From Candidatus Arcticimaribacter sp. UBA7428 (lineage in GTDB: Bacteria > Bacteroidota > Bacteroidia > Flavobacteriales > Flavobacteriaceae), in the NCBI GenBank assembly GCA_002477625.1, contig DLQQ01000047.1:17542-35494 (forward strand): a DNA stretch of 17,953 bases, given 5' to 3'. The notes beneath the pieces were generated by a model. The model was not told the DNA's origin and made no database searches. It saw nothing but the letters and a program-made list of their open reading frames with translations. Below, piece by piece: positions 16,573-17,953 of the stretch; within the stretch, counting starts at the first letter, position 1; every line of letters begins with the position of its first letter. The position numbers and the translations under genes are program-made.

Positions 16573-17873
16573 TGGAAACGTATAATTAAGGGGTTAAGGG
16601 TTTCTGAATTTGCAGCAAAACGAGCGTCAACTCGTTGACCAACCACCCATACAATTTGATCTTCGGAACAGAGGATCCACTGGTTTTCTTTATCTAAAGT
16701 AGAATATTTTTGATCCTTAAAAAACTTGCTCAGCTTTTTTTTTCCTTTCATCCCAACTGGAAAAAAGTAATCTCCCTCGCGAAATTTACGAAGAAGCAAA
16801 GGATACTTTAAACTATTTTTATCTAAAACAGCTGTATTGGCTGTATTGAGTGGCTTATCGGCAAGTATAAGTTTTATAGGATCTGTTAAATCTTGGGTCG
16901 GTGTCCATGAAAATTCGTCGACTTGTGGTTCACTTTTTAAGGGACTCAATAATAATACTGCTCTATTTCGTATCAAACGATGAGAAGATGATACCAACTG
17001 TTTTCCGCTTTGTGCCACTAATAAGGACTCTAAATCGGCAACATGACTAAAGCCATAGGTTTCGAACAATGCATGTAAATAATATGCCCGAGGGTTCAAT
17101 TCCAAAAAAGCATCAAGGCGAATAGAAATTGTATCCTCTTGCTGTATAAAATGTTTTTCCTTGAAAGTATCCACAACAACCGACAAGGCCTCTTGTGCCA
17201 GGCTGAGGTGATCAAAAGTCTGTGCGACTTGCTGCAATAATTTTTCTTGTGCAGCTTTCCATTGCGGAATTGCATGATGTCTTAAATGATTTCGCAAATA
17301 AGTATCTTGTGCGTTGGATGCGTCTTCGCGCCATTCGATTGAATGCGCTTGGGCATACTGCTCAATTTCATCTTTAAAAAAGTTCAAAAGCGGTCTGAGG
17401 ATTTTATCGGTACCAATACCACGAAGCCCTTTCAGGCCTGTTCCCCGACCAACATTAATCATAAAGGTTTCCAATTGATCATCCAAATGATGTGCGGTTA
17501 AAATGTGTGTAAACCCCTCTTGTTTTTTGAGCTCGTCAAACCAAGTATAACGCAATTCTCGGGCAGCCATCTGGGTAGAAATTTGCTGCGTTTCTGCGAA
17601 ACTCTTGGTGTCAAATTTTTTACTAAAAAAAGGAAGCTGATGCTGTTCAGCAATTTGTGCACAAAAATGAGCGTCCGCTTCGCTAGCATCTGCACGGAGA
17701 TCAAAATTACAATGCGCAACCGAAAATTTAATTTGTGCTTGGCACAACAATTCCAGTAAAACCCTACTATCCAACCCTCCACTAAAGGCCAAGAGTAGTC
17801 TTTGATCATTGAAATTTTCGAATTTATTGGCGATATGTAATTTAAAACGATTGATCACAGGGCAAAAATACAT
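16569..17873 (-). CDS. tilS: tRNA(Ile)-lysidine synthetase
   Basis: This 434-residue cytoplasmic enzyme attaches lysine to C34 of the CAU-anticodon tRNA-Ile, so that it reads AUA as isoleucine. The N-type ATP pyrophosphatase P-loop SGGLDS is at 31-36, the HCNFDLRADASEAD segment at 54-67, and HHLDDQLETF at 128-137, followed by GRGTGLKGLRGI. The C-terminal TilS domain shows FREGDYFFPVGMKGKKKLSKFF near 363-384, a strong family marker. The length is typical of Bacteroidota. The ATG at 17873 is the first available; a GTG five codons on is an alternative. The TGA stop overlaps the dsbD TTG start. TilS is normally essential, consistent with an intact frame beside the dead yifB. Confidence 0.95.
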   Translation of the reverse strand: MYFCPVINRFKLHIANKFENFNDQRLLLAFSGGLDSRVLLELLCQAQIKFSVAHCNFDLRADASEADAHFCAQIAEQHQLPFFSKKFDTKSFAETQQISTQMAARELRYTWFDELKKQEGFTHILTAHHLDDQLETFMINVGRGTGLKGLRGIGTDKILRPLLNFFKDEIEQYAQAHSIEWREDASNAQDTYLRNHLRHHAIPQWKAAQEKLLQQVAQTFDHLSLAQEALSVVVDTFKEKHFIQQEDTISIRLDAFLELNPRAYYLHALFETYGFSHVADLESLLVAQSGKQLVSSSHRLIRNRAVLLLSPLKSEPQVDEFSWTPTQDLTDPIKLILADKPLNTANTAVLDKNSLKYPLLLRKFREGDYFFPVGMKGKKKLSKFFKDQKYSTLDKENQWILCSEDQIVWVVGQRVDARFAANSETLNPLIIRFH

Positions 17874-17953
17874 GAAACTAAGACAAAACGAATCTTTTTT
17901 GAGAATTTCGAAAAAATCACATCAAGTTTGGTATTCTGAATAGAATGATCCAA

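Noticed and set aside
17872..17943. Small plus-strand frame of 23 codons at the right edge, divergent from tilS
   Set aside because: It overlaps the tilS start, is too short, and shows no family resemblance; more likely tilS upstream sequence.
1..17953. Mobile elements, CRISPR arrays, tRNA or rRNA genes, defence or toxin systems
   Set aside because: Looked for on both strands by eye; no transposase, array-like repeats, cloverleaf or rRNA-like sequence was recognised. All sizeable frames are explained by metabolic or housekeeping genes, so no undescribed defence system is claimed.

Overview
The window reads as chromosomal DNA from a Flavobacteriia-type member of the Bacteroidota. The evidence is the protein set (a GapN-type aldehyde dehydrogenase, a long ilvD-B-N-C-A operon with a 491-residue ketol-acid reductoisomerase, full three-domain DsbD, a Bacteroidota-style YifB relic), AT-rich spacers, and a lack of clear Shine-Dalgarno sequences before most starts. 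I recognise no RNA gene, insertion sequence, CRISPR array or prophage. The content is mostly housekeeping and catabolic. The unusual features are gene decay and one atypical transporter/operon pairing.

Left edge (1-2036): the first 132 codons of a GapN-like NADP-dependent glyceraldehyde-3-phosphate dehydrogenase run leftward off the window. They are divergent from an SLC13/DASS dicarboxylate symporter gene across a 200-bp AT-rich spacer.

Branched-chain amino acid operon (8688 down to 2025, minus strand): ilvD, ilvB, ilvN, ilvC and ilvA are packed with junctions of -1 to +10 bases, so they are almost certainly one transcript. They convert threonine to 2-oxobutanoate (IlvA), then carry both pyruvate and 2-oxobutanoate through acetohydroxyacid synthase (IlvBN), reductoisomerase (IlvC) and dehydratase (IlvD) to the 2-oxo acids of valine and isoleucine. 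leuABCD and a transaminase are not in the window. The operon has a leader of about 300 bp.

Middle (about 9030-12840): a C-terminal remnant of a nitroreductase-family gene lies on the plus strand. It faces a four-gene minus-strand operon: an NRAMP-like transporter followed by pxpA, pxpB and pxpC, the ATP-dependent 5-oxoprolinase. The transporter lacks the classical NRAMP metal ligands, so its substrate may be 5-oxoproline or another small metabolite rather than a metal.

Right part (12935-17873, minus strand): tilS (tRNA-Ile lysidine synthetase) overlaps dsbD (inner-membrane disulfide reductase) by 3 bases. Downstream lies a full-length but clearly dead yifB/comM (Mg-chelatase-like AAA+ helicase) with two nonsense codons and two frameshifts. 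No wholly novel multi-gene system was found. The strongest observations are the yifB/comM fossil and the pxpABC-linked NRAMP-like protein with a rewritten binding site.
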